The translations under genes were made by a program, and so were the position numbers. DNA of 64,000 bases from Melioribacteraceae bacterium (GTDB lineage: Bacteria; Bacteroidota; Ignavibacteria; Ignavibacteriales; Melioribacteraceae). Positions 52,090 through 62,630 of the stretch are shown one piece after another. A model generated the notes under the pieces. That model had not been told where the DNA came from. It did not search any database and saw only the letters and a list, made by a program, of their open reading frames with translations. Position 1 is the first letter of the stretch; each line of letters opens with the position of its first letter. The stretch is from assembly GCA_030584085.1 (NCBI GenBank), contig CP129490.1, positions 496,001 to 560,000 of the forward strand, given 5' to 3'.

Positions 52090-52701
52090 TTATAATTGAA
52101 TTCCGGAAAACAGCATAAATGCAATAGCCATTAATCCAACAGTTATAAAAGTTATACCGAGACCTCTTAATCCTTCGGGTACATTACTGTATTTCATTTT
52201 CTCACGAATACCGGCAAGAGCAATAATCGCAATCGCAAATCCGGCGCCTGAACCTAACCCAAATACAACACTCTCACCGAAGATGTAATCTCTTTCTACC
52301 ATAAAAAGTGTACCACCAAGGATTGCACAGTTAACAGTAATGAGAGGTAAAAATATTCCAAGCGAGTTATATAATTTTGGGACGAACTTATCAAGCACCA
52401 TTTCTAATATCTGAACCATTGCGGCAATTACGCCAATGTATGTGATCAATCCGAGAAATGTAAGATCAAGTGTTTCAAAACCAAGACCGGCAAGGGCACC
52501 TTCTCTAAGTACATTATTATATATAAGATTATTAACCGGAACCGTAATAGTTTGCACAACAACTACGGCAATACCTAAACCGACAGCAGTTTCAACTCTT
52601 TTAGAAACGGCAAGAAATGTACACATTCCTAAAAAGAATGCTAGTGCCATATTCTCGATAAAAATGGATTTTATAAAAAGACTTAAATAATGTTCTAACA
52701 T
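52090..52701 (-). CDS. nqrE: Na+-NQR subunit E
   Basis: Membrane subunit of 203 residues with six helices. It contains [12 protein letters not shown], the cysteine-bearing first half of the pseudo-twofold pair with NqrD, and VNCAILGG in the second half. These cysteines together with those of NqrD form the intramembrane iron site assembled with the help of NqrM. It is 2 bases from nqrD and 12 from nqrF, consistent with one transcript. Confidence 0.96.
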   Translation of the reverse strand: MLEHYLSLFIKSIFIENMALAFFLGMCTFLAVSKRVETAVGLGIAVVVVQTITVPVNNLIYNNVLREGALAGLGFETLDLTFLGLITYIGVIAAMVQILEMVLDKFVPKLYNSLGIFLPLITVNCAILGGTLFMVERDYIFGESVVFGLGSGAGFAIAIIALAGIREKMKYSNVPEGLRGLGITFITVGLMAIAFMLFSGIQL

Positions 52702-52703
52702 AA

Positions 52704-53324
52704 TTATGCCTCCTCAACTTGTTCTGGTTTCCAAGTACGAATTGCCCAGATTAGTAAACCGATTATAATAAATGCACTTGGAGCTAAGAGGAATAAACCA
52801 TTAGGATTATACCATCCGCCTTCGGTATTTAATTGGAATACTGTAAATCCAAGTAATTTACCGGAACCGAATAGTTCTCTAAAAAATCCTACAAACAGAA
52901 GTACAAATGAATAACCTAAACCGTTTCCAATTCCATCAAGAAAACTTCTTCCGGGTGTATTTTGAAGAGCAAATGCTTCAGCTCTACCCATAATAATACA
53001 GTTGGTTATAATTAATCCAACATAAACTGAAAGCTGTTTGCTTATATCAAAAAGGAAAGCTTTTATGATTTGATCGGCAATGATTACCAAAGAAGCTATA
53101 ATTGTCATTTCAACTAAAATTCTTATGCTGCCGGGAATATGATTTCTAATTAAGCTAACAGAAAAATTAGAGAGAGATACAACAAAAATTACAGCAAGCG
53201 ACATAACAATAGATGTCTCTAACTTTGATGTAACAGCTAACGCAGAACAGATACCTAGAATCTGTAACGCAATAGGGTTATTATTAAAAATCGGGTCGAG
53301 TAATATTTCTTTATATTTCTTCAT
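52704..53324 (-). CDS. nqrD: Na+-NQR subunit D
   Basis: Membrane subunit of 206 residues with six helices, partner of NqrE. The cysteine motifs [13 protein letters not shown] and [14 protein letters not shown] match the family, each half carrying one Cys of the shared iron site. Its first 14 bases overlap the 3' end of nqrC, which suggests translational coupling. The family name and position in the nqr order are unambiguous. Confidence 0.96.
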   Translation of the reverse strand: MKKYKEILLDPIFNNNPIALQILGICSALAVTSKLETSIVMSLAVIFVVSLSNFSVSLIRNHIPGSIRILVEMTIIASLVIIADQIIKAFLFDISKQLSVYVGLIITNCIIMGRAEAFALQNTPGRSFLDGIGNGLGYSFVLLFVGFFRELFGSGKLLGFTVFQLNTEGGWYNPNGLFLLAPSAFIIIGLLIWAIRTWKPEQVEEA

Positions 53325-54126
53325 TTGACCCCTCCACTCTCACATTCTCAATAAAAGCGCCGTAGCCATTTTCGCCAAGCCAATATTTCATTAAATTATC
53401 AAGTCCGCGTGTTGTTAAAGTTGAACCGGAAAGTCCATCAATTTGATGATTAGCTTTTGGGTTTGTAGGATCAACTTTTCCTTTTAATACTTCTATGATA
53501 AATTCACCATCTTCGTTGAAAGCTTTTTTACCTTTCCAGCTGGCTTTCCAGTTTGGATTATCAACTTCACCGCCAAGACCGGGAGTTTCACCATGTTCGT
53601 AAAAAGTTATCCCTTCAACATTTTTTAGTTCTTTATCTAATGAGATAAAGCCATACATTGTTGACCATAATCCTTTCCCATGTACGGGGAAGATAAATTT
53701 ATCAATATTCTTATCTTCAGTAAGAACTTCATAAATGATCATGTGGGTTGGTTTACGCTTGATACCCGCGATATCTTCAGAGGAGGGAATACTTACACTT
53801 AAATCTGAAATATTGCTTACCTTTTTAATATCGAAGTTTTTGGGCGTAAGCAATTCGGATTTTTCTTCCGGATTTATAACTTCACCACTTTCTAGTTCGA
53901 TAGTAACGGCTTTTATTTTGTTGTTATAAATTTCTTGCGGGTTCTTATTTTCATAATCGATCCCGCCGGCCGCGAGAATATTCTTTATTTTATCTACTTG
54001 TTTATTTTCTGCTTGTCTTGAGCTTAAGGAGACCGCAGCAGAAGAAACTAAAATAGAGCATACAAGACATATTCCTAACGCAACCTGTATAGTTTTTTTT
54101 GTGCTATCAGATGACATTTCTTGCAA
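53311..54126 (-). CDS. nqrC: Na+-NQR subunit C, covalent FMN
   Basis: Subunit of 271 residues with one N-terminal membrane helix (about 10-30) and an extracytoplasmic domain. The flavinylation motif [13 protein letters not shown] near residue 230 contains the Thr to which ApbE links FMN; SGAT is the usual variant. The [10 protein letters not shown] segment and [11 protein letters not shown] are also characteristic. It overlaps nqrB by 20 bases at its 5' end and nqrD by 14 at its 3' end. Confidence 0.96.
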   Translation of the reverse strand: MQEMSSDSTKKTIQVALGICLVCSILVSSAAVSLSSRQAENKQVDKIKNILAAGGIDYENKNPQEIYNNKIKAVTIELESGEVINPEEKSELLTPKNFDIKKVSNISDLSVSIPSSEDIAGIKRKPTHMIIYEVLTEDKNIDKFIFPVHGKGLWSTMYGFISLDKELKNVEGITFYEHGETPGLGGEVDNPNWKASWKGKKAFNEDGEFIIEVLKGKVDPTNPKANHQIDGLSGSTLTTRGLDNLMKYWLGENGYGAFIENVRVEGSNEEI

Positions 54127-55309
54127 GCCTCCTTTTAATATTTTTGTTTATAAAGTATCGATCTATTATAGGAGCGAATACGTTCATGAATAAAATGGCC
54201 AACATCATACCTTCCGGGAAAGCCGGATTAACAACCCTAACTAAAACTGTAAGGAAACCGATTAAAAATCCGTAAACATATTTCCCGTTTTCAGTCATTG
54301 CAGCACTAACGGGGTCGGTTGCCATAAATACTGTTCCGAATGCAAATCCGCCTAATACAAAATGCCAGTATAATGGCATTTCAAACATCGGATTTGTTGA
54401 ACTTCCAACTGTATTAAGTAATAAGGTCGTAAGTGTTGTTCCAACAATAATTGAGAACATTATCTTCCATGAACCAACTTTACTTATTATTAATATTGCT
54501 GCACCGATTAAACATGCAAGCGCTGAAGTTTCTCCCATGGAACCTGGAATAAAACCTAAGAACGCATCCATCCATGAATATGAAACTTCCATTGTGGAAT
54601 CAGCAAATTGTGCTAAAGCTGTTGCTTGACTAAGTCCATCAACTGCAACCCAAACTTTATCGCCCGAAATTTCTGCCGGATAAGCGAAGAATAAAAACGC
54701 TCTAGCGGTTAATGCCGGATTTAGAATATTCATCCCCACACCGCCGAATACTTCTTTTCCAATAACGACACCGAATGAAATTCCAATAGCAACTTGCCAG
54801 TAAGGAATATTAGGAGGAAGTATTAATGGAAATAAGAGTGATGTAACAAGAAATCCTTCATTGATTTCATGTTTTCTAACGGTGGCAAAAATCACTTCCC
54901 AAAATCCACCGACAGCAATAGTTACCAAATAAACCGGCAGAAAGTACAACCCGCCAAAAATTATATTGGCTAAAATGTTTGAAGGATCAAAACCGAACCC
55001 AAGCCATTGTAAAACTTGAGCTTGCCAGTGTGGCGAGCTTGTTGCACCGGTTGCCTGCAAACCAAGATTAGCTTGTAAACCTGTATTATAAAAAGCCATA
55101 AAAACTGCCGGAGCTAACGCAATAACAACCATCATCATCATACGTTTAAGATCCATCACATCTCTAACATGCGAAGCCGATTTTGTCTGGGATGCGGTTG
55201 TATAGAGGAAAGTATCAGCAGCTTCATACAAGGGGAATAACTTCTCAAGTTTTCCGCCTTTATGGAAATGTTTTTCCTGTTTGTCTAAAAAGTTTCTTAA
55301 AAGCTTCAC
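54107..55309 (-). CDS. nqrB: Na+-NQR subunit B, covalent FMN
   Basis: Large membrane subunit of 400 residues with about ten helices, forming the core sodium and quinone pathway. The flavin-attachment region is [17 protein letters not shown] near residue 240, where the Thr of GET would receive FMN from ApbE. SGAT is usual in other species, so the sequence around the Thr differs. It lies between nqrA (3-base gap) and nqrC (20-base overlap). The N-terminal cytosolic stretch (about 1-55) is typical. Confidence 0.95.
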   Translation of the reverse strand: MKLLRNFLDKQEKHFHKGGKLEKLFPLYEAADTFLYTTASQTKSASHVRDVMDLKRMMMMVVIALAPAVFMAFYNTGLQANLGLQATGATSSPHWQAQVLQWLGFGFDPSNILANIIFGGLYFLPVYLVTIAVGGFWEVIFATVRKHEINEGFLVTSLLFPLILPPNIPYWQVAIGISFGVVIGKEVFGGVGMNILNPALTARAFLFFAYPAEISGDKVWVAVDGLSQATALAQFADSTMEVSYSWMDAFLGFIPGSMGETSALACLIGAAILIISKVGSWKIMFSIIVGTTLTTLLLNTVGSSTNPMFEMPLYWHFVLGGFAFGTVFMATDPVSAAMTENGKYVYGFLIGFLTVLVRVVNPAFPEGMMLAILFMNVFAPIIDRYFINKNIKRRLARNVI

Positions 55310-55312
55310 GAA

Positions 55313-56662
55313 TTAACCTTCCTTTTCAATAATTGTTAAATTTTCCCTTAACATAGGTCCGTATTCTAGTTTAGAAGGACAAGAAAAAGTACATAGTGCT
55401 AAATCTTCTTCATCTAATTCTAATATGCCGAGTTGTTCAGCTTCTTCAACATCTTTTACCGCCAGTGCACGTAATAGATATGTCGGAAGAATATCCATCG
55501 GCATTACTTCTTCAAAATTTCCACTTGGTACAATTGCTCTTTTACCGCCGTGAAGTTCTGTGCTGAATTCGTATTCTTTAGATGGAGACAATTTTGAGAA
55601 TACTATATTTTTCATTGAATAATGATTAACAAATGGATTTAACCATCCTAAGAAATTTCGTTTAACCGGATTAGGAATAACAGAAATTTGTTGATGAAAT
55701 CTTCCTAAATAGGCTTCGGCATCAACCGCGTTTCTTCCTGAAAGTACCGAACCGGAAATTGCTCTATAGTTATCATCATTAATTTCATTTGTAATTATTT
55801 CGGTAATTGATGCACCGCGTCTGGTTTTAATTAATCTAGGATTTTTAACTGAAGAACCGGCAAGAGAAACAATTCTATCTGTCATAATTTTACCGGTTGT
55901 AAAGAGATGACCTATTGCTATCAAGTCTTGAGTGGTTATGTGCCAGACAAATCTTTTTCTACTAACCGGGCTTAAGAAATGTATATGTGTTCCAACATTA
56001 CCTGCCGGATGCGGACCTTCAAATTCTTCAACTGAAATTTGCGGTGAATCAATAACCGGAACTTTTGAGTTTGGTGATTTACATACAAATATTTTCCCAT
56101 CTGTAAGTTTAGAAATTACAGACAGACCATTTTTGAAATGATTTTCATTCATCCCAACAATTTTTTCAACAGAAGGCGCAAATGGATTCGTATCTATCAC
56201 GGTTACGAATATAGCATGAGGTGTTGTATCGGGATCTGCAACTTTGCTGAATGGTCTAACTCTTAAAGCTGTCCATTCACCCGATTCGATGAGACGAGTA
56301 ACTACATCTTCACGTTTCAAATTATTTAATTCAGCTTGAGATGTAGTTTTGAAAGTAACTTCTTCATTACCGCTTAATTCAATAACAAGTGAAAGAAAAA
56401 CTCTTTTCTCTCCACGATTAATTTCAACAACCTTTCCGTTACCCGGCGATGTATATTGAACTGAAGGATTTTTTTTATCCGTAAAAAGAGGCTGCCCTAA
56501 TTTTACAATATCTCCTTCTTGAACCAGCATTGTGGGTTTCATACCCACGTAATCATTTCCAAGCACAGCAACACGCCTGACTGGTGCTGCATCGGAAATT
56601 TCTTGGACTGGTTTTCCCTTTATCGGAATGTCCAATCCTTTAGTAAGTTTTATTCTTCCCAT
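55313..56662 (-). CDS. nqrA: Na+-NQR subunit A
   Basis: Peripheral cytosolic subunit of 449 residues linked to quinone binding. The start MGRIKLTKGLDIPIKGKPVQ fits the family; the frame extends 11 codons upstream (to 56695), but AGGAAG precedes ATG 56662. Barrel-sandwich and Rnf-like segments follow (GNDYVGMKPTMLVQEGD, TSPGNGKVVEINRGEKR). It is the first gene of nqrABCDEF and has a TAnnTTTG element upstream. Confidence 0.95.
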   Translation of the reverse strand: MGRIKLTKGLDIPIKGKPVQEISDAAPVRRVAVLGNDYVGMKPTMLVQEGDIVKLGQPLFTDKKNPSVQYTSPGNGKVVEINRGEKRVFLSLVIELSGNEEVTFKTTSQAELNNLKREDVVTRLIESGEWTALRVRPFSKVADPDTTPHAIFVTVIDTNPFAPSVEKIVGMNENHFKNGLSVISKLTDGKIFVCKSPNSKVPVIDSPQISVEEFEGPHPAGNVGTHIHFLSPVSRKRFVWHITTQDLIAIGHLFTTGKIMTDRIVSLAGSSVKNPRLIKTRRGASITEIITNEINDDNYRAISGSVLSGRNAVDAEAYLGRFHQQISVIPNPVKRNFLGWLNPFVNHYSMKNIVFSKLSPSKEYEFSTELHGGKRAIVPSGNFEEVMPMDILPTYLLRALAVKDVEEAEQLGILELDEEDLALCTFSCPSKLEYGPMLRENLTIIEKEG

Positions 56663-56692
56663 ATTCTTCCTACATAATTCAAAATAAAGAGA

Positions 56693-56700
56693 CAAAGATA
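56693..56700 (-). promoter_or_regulatory. Predicted -7 element of the nqr operon
   Basis: TATCTTTG (minus strand, 56700-56693) matches TAnnTTTG. Transcription would start near 56687, 25 bases before the nqrA ATG. The -33 position reads TTT rather than TTG, so strength is uncertain. Confidence 0.5.
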
Positions 56701-56987
56701 ACGATTTATACTGTCTTATTAAAGAAAATCCAGCTAACTAACACGAAATAAATCGCAACTTAAAAGAAAATTAATGATTAGATCTGGATTGTTTAGACTT
56801 TAGTAAAATTAATAAAAAAGTGCCATAATAGATAAATTTTTAAAGATTTTTAAGTATTTCAAAAAATTTAAGCATATATTCAAGAAAACATTACTTGTGT
56901 ATTTAGTTCCAAAGCAGATCCTCAATTTAATTATCGAAAATTATCTTCGATAATGTAGATATGGTATTGTGTTTAATTTGAGGAATT

Positions 56988-59900
56988 ATGATCAGCCTTT
57001 TTACCCTTTTCGAAGGAATGTTGATTGGATTGTTTTTCTTTAGTGCTCTCTTCAGTCTATTCTTGGCTTTAAAGTACATCGATAGAAAAACGAATCTAGC
57101 ATATTTTGTATTTGCAACCTTTCTCGGATTGGGTATAACTTTTAACCTCCTCGGGTTTTATTCTAACCAAGTTTCAGAATTTTTATTAATCGATAAAATT
57201 AGTACTTCATTGTTAGCCATTGCAGGTATTTCATATATTTATCTATTATCGAATCTTACCAAGTATGTAAATCGTCCGCTTGAAATCTTTGCAATAATAT
57301 GTTTATCAATATTTTTTATCATCAACATTGTATTACCTAACGGTGCAGCATGGAGTCACGTTGAGCAAATGTCTCCTACACAAATCTTTAATGTAGAAAC
57401 AATCTACTACGCTGAAGGTACTGCATCAAGATGGTTGTTGTTTGTGCTGGCAATTTTACTATTACTTCTTTTCTATTCATCGTTAGCAATACGTTTTTTA
57501 TTCCGAACAGGACAAAAACAAAAAGCCGTAATTTTATTATCAATGTTTACCATTGGTTTATCCGGATTAATAGTTGATCAAGCTCTAATATATTTCTACA
57601 ATATTCAAATCCTGCTGCTGGATGATTTGGGTTACATGGGCTTTATAGTTTTAGTTGGATATATAAATTTTTACAGTGTTCTGAAATCAGCCCAAATGAA
57701 AAAAGATTTAGAACAAAATGAGATTAAATTCCGATCTTTGTTTCAAAATGCCGGCGATGGAATTCTACTTATAAAAGATGGTAAGATTATAGAGTGCAAT
57801 AAAAAATCATTGCAGATATTTGATTGTAAAGAAGATGAATTAATAGGTAAAGCTCCTCATGAAATTTCTCCCAAATATCAATCATCGGGGGAGCTTTCAT
57901 CCGAACTCGAAGAACAAAAGATTAAAGAGGCATTGGTTGGCGAGAGTTTATTTTTCGAATGGATTCACAAGCGAAAAGACGGTTCACTTTTTAACGCAGA
58001 AATTACGCTGGACAAATTTATTCTAAATGAAAATCAGTTTTTGCAAGCCCGAGTTAAAGATGTTACCCATACAAAAAGTATGGAAATTCAATTAAAAGAA
58101 AGTGAGTTTAAATTAAGAACACTCATCGAAGGAATGAACGACGGTGTTATGCAGGTCGATAACGATGATAGAATTGTGTTTGTAAATAATAAGTTTACCG
58201 AAATTCTTGGTTATACATTGGATGAAATCAAAGGTAAACCTGGTTACGAAGTTTTGCTCGATCAGGCTGATCATCATATTATTAAAAAAATGAACACACT
58301 TCGTACAAAGAAAGTAGCAAGTCAATATGAAATTGCATTTAGAAGTAAGAGCGGAAAGAAAATCGATTTCTTAGTAAGCGGATCGCCGGTTTATAATTCA
58401 GAAGGTGAGGTAATAGGCTCATTTGGTGTGTTGACGGATATAACTTTAAGGAAATCATCCGAAGAACGAATCAAGTTAAGTGAAGAAAAATTTAGATCGT
58501 TTATCGAGCAATCTTCAAACGGTTTTGTTTTGATGGATAAGAATGGAATCATAATAGAATTTAATGCTGCACAAGAAAAGTTGACCGGAATTCCAAAGCA
58601 GCAAGCAATAGGTAAATATATATGGGATATACAGCTAAGTATAATTGACACTTCAGAAATTCCTCTGCTGGAAGCAAAGGAGAAGTTAAATAGAATTAAA
58701 ATGTTGACAAGTGATCCTAAACGCGGTAGAAGTTTTATCGAAAAAATTAAACAGACGGAAATAAAAATTATTAATAGAAACGGAAATAGTTTGGTAATTC
58801 TTCAATCTATTTTCCCGATTCAAACTGAAAAAGAACTCTATGTTGGTTCAATTTATATCGATATAACAGAGAGAAAGATAGCTGAAGAAGCTGTTAGAAA
58901 CATAATTGATTCTTCTCCTTTTGGTGCTCATAGTTATAAAATTAACGGCAACGATGATCTTATCTTTAGCGGCTATAATAAATCAGCGGAGCAAATATTA
59001 GGTTCGGATCATTCTGTTTTTATGAACAAAACTATGGAAGAACTTTTCCCGCATTTAACCAAAACCGAGTTGGTTGATGTATATAAAAAATTGGCTAAAG
59101 GTGAACTTAGGAATTATGAGGGAATAATAAGATATGACGAAAAGGGAGTAAGAGGAATTTTTGAAATCTTTGCTTTTAATACCGGCGAAAATAAAATGAG
59201 TGTATTTTTTATTGATACTACAGAAAAACGAAAAGCTGAAGATACAATTGCAATTGAACGAAAAAATTTCTTGCGAATATTTGAAGATTCACCGATACCA
59301 ATGCAAATTATCGAGAAAGAAGTACCGCATAAGAGATTAATTGTTAACAAAGCTTACTCAGATTTAGTCGGTGTAAGTATTCAAGAAATTTACTCGTCGT
59401 CAATTATTGATGCCGTTAAAAATGAAAATTTGCCGGTTGAGCTTTATGGTGAACTAAGTCATATGCTTGAATATAATGGTGAGTTAGAAAATCATCCTTT
59501 TAATTTTTATCACAAAAAACTTGGTAAAAGAAATTTACTGCTTACACTTCGCCCAATAATTTTCAACGATACAGAATGTATCCTTAATGTGGTTCAAGAT
59601 ATCACCGAGATAGAAAAGGCAAGGAAAGAATTACAATCGGCTTTTAACTATATCCAATTTATTATGGATTCGATACAAAGTGTAATAATTTCGGTGGATG
59701 TTGAATTGTTTGTGACTCATTCTAATAAAGCATCACGCGAATATTTTGATGAAGAGGCAGAAGATGAATATTTGTTTAACATGTTCCCGGGGCTTAATTT
59801 TATTGAAGATTCTTTACGTGAAGCAATTAGAAATCAATCAGAATCCGACAGTACTACAAAAAGTATAATAAAAGAAAATGGCGAGATTAAAAATTTTCTA

Positions 59901-60773
59901 CTTACGGTTTCAAAAATTAAAAATGAACAGCAACCCGGTTTTGTATTAATGATTGAAGATGTAACCGAACGACAAAAGATTGATGAACTTATGATTCAAT
60001 CAGAAAAAATGTTAAGTGTTGCCGGATTAGCAGCCGGTATGGCGCACGAGATAAATAATCCGCTTGGTACAATAGTTCAAGGATGTCAAAACATTTTACG
60101 TAGAACATCAGACGTTTTACCGAAGAATAATGATATTGCACAAGGACTTGGTTTAACAATTACAGCGATTGAAGCTTACATGAAAGAACGGCAAATACAT
60201 GATATCATTGAATCTATGAGAACAGCAGCCGCTAAAGCTTCCGAGATTATAAAGAACATGCTCCAGTTCAGCAGAAGAAGTGAATCTAAGAAAGTAAAAT
60301 ACGATATGATTAAGCTGGTTAACGATACGCTTGAATTAGCATATAATGATTACGATATGAAGAAGAAATTCGATTTTAGGAATATTGATATAATTAAGGA
60401 GTTTCCTGAATCATTGCCTGATATAAAGATTACAGTAACTGAAATTGAACAAGTAATTTTCAACATTGTGCGTAACGCGGCTCAAGCTATTCATGAAGAA
60501 AATAATTTGGAAAAGATCCCACAAATTATTTTTAGATTGAAATTGGAAGCTGAATATGTAGTTCTCGAAATTGAAGATAATGGTCCCGGAATCCCCGAAA
60601 AAATTAGTCATAGAATTTTTGAACCATTCTTTACAACGAAAGAAGTAGGAGACGGAACCGGATTAGGTTTATCGGTATCATATATGATTATAAAGAATAA
60701 TCATGATGGAATTCTTACGTTCAATTCAAAAGTAGGAAGAGGAACCACATTTATAATAAAATTACCAAGATAA
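56988..60773 (+). CDS. 7-TM multi-PAS sensor histidine kinase
   Basis: Membrane kinase of 1261 residues. About seven N-terminal helices (1-235, 7TM-His-kinase type) precede six PAS/PAC modules (starting near 246, 373, 501, 636, 759 and 884). A HisKA domain has phospho-accepting His1020 (AGMAHEINNPLGTI), and the HATPase ends the protein (NIVRNAAQAIHEEN, EDNGPGIPEKI, GDGTGLGLSVSYMII). The number of PAS units suggests integration of several cytosolic or redox cues. No receiver is attached; the stand-alone receiver 13 bases downstream is the probable partner. It is divergent from nqr. Confidence 0.95.
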   Translation: MISLFTLFEGMLIGLFFFSALFSLFLALKYIDRKTNLAYFVFATFLGLGITFNLLGFYSNQVSEFLLIDKISTSLLAIAGISYIYLLSNLTKYVNRPLEIFAIICLSIFFIINIVLPNGAAWSHVEQMSPTQIFNVETIYYAEGTASRWLLFVLAILLLLLFYSSLAIRFLFRTGQKQKAVILLSMFTIGLSGLIVDQALIYFYNIQILLLDDLGYMGFIVLVGYINFYSVLKSAQMKKDLEQNEIKFRSLFQNAGDGILLIKDGKIIECNKKSLQIFDCKEDELIGKAPHEISPKYQSSGELSSELEEQKIKEALVGESLFFEWIHKRKDGSLFNAEITLDKFILNENQFLQARVKDVTHTKSMEIQLKESEFKLRTLIEGMNDGVMQVDNDDRIVFVNNKFTEILGYTLDEIKGKPGYEVLLDQADHHIIKKMNTLRTKKVASQYEIAFRSKSGKKIDFLVSGSPVYNSEGEVIGSFGVLTDITLRKSSEERIKLSEEKFRSFIEQSSNGFVLMDKNGIIIEFNAAQEKLTGIPKQQAIGKYIWDIQLSIIDTSEIPLLEAKEKLNRIKMLTSDPKRGRSFIEKIKQTEIKIINRNGNSLVILQSIFPIQTEKELYVGSIYIDITERKIAEEAVRNIIDSSPFGAHSYKINGNDDLIFSGYNKSAEQILGSDHSVFMNKTMEELFPHLTKTELVDVYKKLAKGELRNYEGIIRYDEKGVRGIFEIFAFNTGENKMSVFFIDTTEKRKAEDTIAIERKNFLRIFEDSPIPMQIIEKEVPHKRLIVNKAYSDLVGVSIQEIYSSSIIDAVKNENLPVELYGELSHMLEYNGELENHPFNFYHKKLGKRNLLLTLRPIIFNDTECILNVVQDITEIEKARKELQSAFNYIQFIMDSIQSVIISVDVELFVTHSNKASREYFDEEAEDEYLFNMFPGLNFIEDSLREAIRNQSESDSTTKSIIKENGEIKNFLLTVSKIKNEQQPGFVLMIEDVTERQKIDELMIQSEKMLSVAGLAAGMAHEINNPLGTIVQGCQNILRRTSDVLPKNNDIAQGLGLTITAIEAYMKERQIHDIIESMRTAAAKASEIIKNMLQFSRRSESKKVKYDMIKLVNDTLELAYNDYDMKKKFDFRNIDIIKEFPESLPDIKITVTEIEQVIFNIVRNAAQAIHEENNLEKIPQIIFRLKLEAEYVVLEIEDNGPGIPEKISHRIFEPFFTTKEVGDGTGLGLSVSYMIIKNNHDGILTFNSKVGRGTTFIIKLPR

Positions 60774-60786
60774 AAAGGCGGCTAAA

Positions 60787-61164
60787 ATGAAAAACATTAA
60801 GCTGTTAATTTTGGATGATGACTATGACGTAAGATTAAACTTACAGATCTATTTTGAAGATGAGGGCATTGATTGTTCTGCTTATGAAGATTCTGTAACT
60901 GCGTTAAGTGAATTTTCGAATTCTGAATTTGAAGTTGGAATTGTGGATTTACGTTTGCCGGTTATGAATGGAGAAGAGTTTATATTAGAAGCACATAAAC
61001 TAAATCTCCGAACTAAATTTCTCATCTACACCGGTTCTTCGGATTATAAACTTTCAAAAGAACTAATTGATATCGGAATGACTCAGAACGATGTTTATCA
61101 TAAACCAATAAAATCAATGGACATTTTCGTTAAGAAAATAAAGGAATTATCCACCAGTCTATAA
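60787..61164 (+). CDS. Stand-alone receiver-domain response regulator
   Basis: CheY-like protein of 125 residues, one receiver only, with acidic pocket DDDYD at the N terminus, phospho-accepting Asp54 (GIVDLRLPVMNG), the Thr/Ser at IYTGSS and the Lys in YHKPIKS. There is no output domain, so it acts by protein contact or as a phosphate relay. A short gap links it to the six-PAS kinase upstream and 105 bases to the hybrid kinase downstream, suggesting a phosphorelay between them. Confidence 0.93.
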   Translation: MKNIKLLILDDDYDVRLNLQIYFEDEGIDCSAYEDSVTALSEFSNSEFEVGIVDLRLPVMNGEEFILEAHKLNLRTKFLIYTGSSDYKLSKELIDIGMTQNDVYHKPIKSMDIFVKKIKELSTSL

Positions 61165-61269
61165 AATTGGCTGAAAATCTAATTTTTAATCGGAGCTTTT
61201 TATATAATTATTACCGCAGATTTATTTAATTTTGTCACTCACTATTTTTTTAATCTTTAGTAGTCCTAT

Positions 61270-62508
61270 ATGAGCAATAATCCAAATTCTAGTAAGTACG
61301 ATGTTCCCTTCACCGGTTTGCAAGTATTAATCATTGATGACGATGTTCAGCTATGCGAAAGTTTGAAGTTTTACTTTGAAGATCAAGAAAGTGTTGTTGC
61401 CGTAGCTAATGATGGAAGGACAGGAATTCAGTTATTTCTAAGTCAAAAATTTGATGTAGTTGTAGTTGATCTTAATATGCCGAATATTGATGGCCACCAA
61501 GTTATCTCTTACATTTCTAGAAATTCTCCCGATACACCTTTGATTGTTGTTTCCGGAACAGGCGAAATTGATAATGCAATTAGAGCAATTCAACTTGGTG
61601 CTTGGGATTTTATCACAAAACCAATTCTAAATTTTGATGTGCTTGAATTAAGTCTTCATCGCGCATTAGAAAAAGTACAGTTAATAGAAGAGAACAAAGC
61701 ATATAAAGCAAGCTTAGAAAAACTTGTTGAACACAGAACAAAACAACTGGAAGAGAAAACGAGAGAACTTGAAAGATCTAATTCGGAGATGAGAGTTGCT
61801 AAACTTAAAGCGGAGAATGCTGATAAACTGAAAACCGAATTCCTATCGCAAGTTTCTCATGAAATAAGAACACCTATTAATTCTATTATCAGTTTTACCA
61901 GTTTAATTAAATCCGAAGCTGTTAGTTGTGTTCCCGAAGATCTTAGAGATGGTTTTACAATAATTGAAAGATCCGGTGAAAGAATTATAAGAACTATTGA
62001 TTTACTTATTGATATGTCCCAAGTAATTTCAGGTTCATATGAAAAACGAATTGTGGAGATCGACGTTGTTGAAGTTCTTGAAACTCTGATTTACGAACAC
62101 AAACAAAAAATTAGAAAGGATTTAGAGATAAAATTAGATTCAAGATTGGAGGAATGCTGTGTTCATTTGGATCATTATTCCTTTGTCCAAATTCTTAATA
62201 ATATAATTGACAATTCTATAAAGTTTACCTCGACAGGTTATATAAATATTAGCCTTTGCCAAACTGATTCGGAAACTATTATCAGCATCAAAGATACCGG
62301 TATTGGAATGAATGAAAATTATATTAAAGATATCTTCACACCATTCTCACAAGAAGAGCATGGATATTCAAGAAGTTATGAAGGAAACGGATTAGGTATG
62401 GCATTGGTAAAATATTTTTGCGATTTGAATGATATTGAGATTTCAATTCATAGCGTAAAATACGAAGGCACTACAGTTTCTTTACGCATCAAATCAAATG
62501 GCAGATAA
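61270..62508 (+). CDS. Receiver-first hybrid histidine kinase
   Basis: Soluble protein of 412 residues with the receiver at the front: Asp67 in VVVDLNMPNIDG and Lys in FITKPILN. A coiled-coil linker (about 135-185) is followed by a HisKA domain with His197 (SQVSHEIRTPINSI) and a HATPase (NNIIDNSIKFTS, DTGIGMNE, GNGLGMALVKYF). With no membrane segment or sensor domain, it probably takes its input from the receiver, possibly phosphorylated by the upstream kinase. It may be co-transcribed with the upstream genes. Confidence 0.93.
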   Translation: MSNNPNSSKYDVPFTGLQVLIIDDDVQLCESLKFYFEDQESVVAVANDGRTGIQLFLSQKFDVVVVDLNMPNIDGHQVISYISRNSPDTPLIVVSGTGEIDNAIRAIQLGAWDFITKPILNFDVLELSLHRALEKVQLIEENKAYKASLEKLVEHRTKQLEEKTRELERSNSEMRVAKLKAENADKLKTEFLSQVSHEIRTPINSIISFTSLIKSEAVSCVPEDLRDGFTIIERSGERIIRTIDLLIDMSQVISGSYEKRIVEIDVVEVLETLIYEHKQKIRKDLEIKLDSRLEECCVHLDHYSFVQILNNIIDNSIKFTSTGYINISLCQTDSETIISIKDTGIGMNENYIKDIFTPFSQEEHGYSRSYEGNGLGMALVKYFCDLNDIEISIHSVKYEGTTVSLRIKSNGR

Positions 62509-62630
62509 ATTTTATAAGTGGGATCCTCTTTTTTTACCCAAAACATGTTACGAAAATCCGATTGGCTAAACTTGGGTTTTATTATCTTTATAGCTTCTTA
62601 TAATTAAGAGAATAAGTATACGTTAGATAG